A model generated the notes under the pieces. The model worked only from the letters and a program-made list of their open reading frames with translations. It made no database searches and had not been told where the DNA came from. Below, piece by piece: positions 63,283 through 64,000 of a stretch of DNA of 64,000 nt (positions are counted from its first letter, which is position 1; each line of letters begins with the position of its first letter). The stretch comes from Paracoccus mutanolyticus (GTDB taxonomy: Bacteria > Pseudomonadota > Alphaproteobacteria > Rhodobacterales > Rhodobacteraceae): NCBI RefSeq assembly GCF_003285265.1, contig NZ_CP030239.1, positions 3,442,131 through 3,506,130 on the forward strand, written 5' to 3'. The position numbers and the translations under genes are program-made.

Positions 63283-64000
63283 CTAGAGGTTCCTCCGCGC
63301 GAACACGGTCATGGCCAGGGCCAACGGCGCCAGGCACCAGGCCAGCAGCGCCCCGGCCAGCAGCCAGGGTGTCAGATGGGAATTGTCATAGACCCCGCCC
63401 ATGCCCGACAGCAGGGCAGCGCTGCCCTCGCCCAGCGTCAGCAGGCGATAGGCGTCGGTCGGATTGGCCAGCAGCGCCAGTCCATCAGCCCGCCCGGCAC
63501 GGCATGGCCGCCGCGCGCCACCAGCGCCGCCAGCAGCGCCATGTCGTAAAGCGCGACGAAGAACAGCCACAGCCCGATGGCAATGCCGGCAGCGGTCGAG
63601 CTTTCCTGCACCACGCTCGACGCCAGCACCCCCAGCCCCAGAAAGACCGCGCCCAGCAGCACCGAAACGGCGGTCATGAAGGCGAAGGCCTGCCAGCCCT
63701 CGGCGCCGTGGCGCCAGATCACGAAGACCGCGGCGCAGCCAAAGCCGATCACGGTGGCCAGCGCCAGAATGGCCGCTGGCCCAGGAACTTCCGGCGACCA
63801 CCTGCCAGCGCGCGAGCGGGTGGCTCAGCAGCAGCAGCAGCGTGCCGCGCTCGGCCTCGCGGGTGATGCTGTCATGCGACAGCAGCAGCGCGATCAGCGG
63901 CACCAGGAAGATGGTCAGGCTGGCCAGCCCCACCACCACCACGTCCAGCGCGGCAGTCGCGGTCGAGCCCGTCGGAGCCGAACCCAGGGCCGCGATGGCC
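63283..64000 (-). pseudogene. nosY: NosY, membrane subunit of the NosDFY copper-site maturation ABC system, cut by window edge and frameshifted
   Basis: The visible part begins (from the window edge) AIAALGSAPTGSTATAALDVVVVGLASLTIFLVPLIALLLSHDSITREAERGTLLLLLSHPLARWQVVAG, the NosY core with the conserved D-x-I-x-x-E-x-E-x-G-T motif. Frame breaks occur near 63775 and 63480, between which ASSVVQESSTAAGIAIGLWLFFVALYDM is clear. It ends GGVYDNSHLTPWLLAGALLAWCLAPLALAMTVFARRNL. The first third of the gene lies beyond the window. Order nosY-L-X matches the usual nosRZDFYLX operon. Confidence 0.9.

Noticed and set aside
1..64000. CRISPR array, prophage, conjugation or toxin-antitoxin modules
   Set aside because: No spaced repeats, phage structural genes, relaxase or paired small toxin/antitoxin frames were found on either strand.

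Overview
The window looks like a piece of a high-GC alphaproteobacterial genome close to Paracoccus (Rhodobacterales). The reasons are the fused NarK1-NarK2 transporter, a NarR-type Crp/Fnr regulator, a pseudoazurin gene, nar and nos genes close together, an alphaproteobacterial SOS box (GAAC-N7-GAAC) in front of imuA-imuB-dnaE2, and the codon usage throughout. I see no rRNA, tRNA, CRISPR array or prophage.

Layout. (1) 1-3.3 kb, minus: a tripartite tricarboxylate transporter (tctC-B-A) followed by a four-carbon sugar-acid kinase. (2) 3.8-12.1 kb: a hydroxycinnamate (ferulate) block, fcs-ech-vdh on minus, divergent from marR, an MhpT-like transporter, an amidohydrolase and an acyl-CoA dehydrogenase. 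(3) 12.2-17.6 kb, plus: SOS mutagenesis cassette imuA-imuB-dnaE2 with its LexA box. (4) 17.8-23.9 kb: glycosyltransferase remnant, glycerate kinase and DASS permease, ECF sigma/anti-sigma pair divergent from a subtilase. (5) 23.9-44.7 kb: a large catabolic region with an M24 hydrolase, two GntR regulators, a carbamoylase-type amidohydrolase, D-2-hydroxyacid dehydrogenase, 5-oxoprolinase (pxpA/B/C), a TRAP transporter, D-amino acid aminotransferase, a DHDPS-like lyase, LysR, two aminotransferases, RidA, an SDR, an RraA-like aldolase and a formamidase. IS481 and IS5 elements lie inside it. (6) 44.7-64 kb: nitrogen-oxide metabolism, with hmp/nsrR, narKGHJI plus a PPIase and DUF2478 protein, narR, a second Crp/Fnr regulator, pseudoazurin, nnrS, a DUF2249 protein, and nosY-L-X cut by the window edge.

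How the genes work together. Block 2 would import a hydroxycinnamate, make its CoA ester, cleave it to vanillin plus acetyl-CoA and oxidise the aldehyde, under MarR control. Block 5 reads as uptake and dismantling of a cyclic amide, lactam or hydantoin-like compound through D-amino acids and 2-oxo acids; this is inference from gene content. Block 6 is nitrate respiration and nitrous oxide reductase maturation, under FNR/NarR-type control and with NO detoxification under NsrR.

Two properties colour everything. More than thirty genes carry single-base frame breaks, usually next to G or C runs, so many apparent pseudogenes are probably intact in the organism. In at least six genes (imuB, dctM, the D-amino acid aminotransferase, narG, narK, pseudoazurin) a stretch of about 75-190 bases is replaced by a near-equal length of unrelated sequence, five times a piece of a transposase. 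Two larger IS pieces are flanked by direct duplications of about 90-110 bases of the host gene. These look like consensus or assembly errors seeded by multicopy IS elements, but they are distinctive enough to check. 'Pseudogene' below means the frame is not open in the sequence as given.
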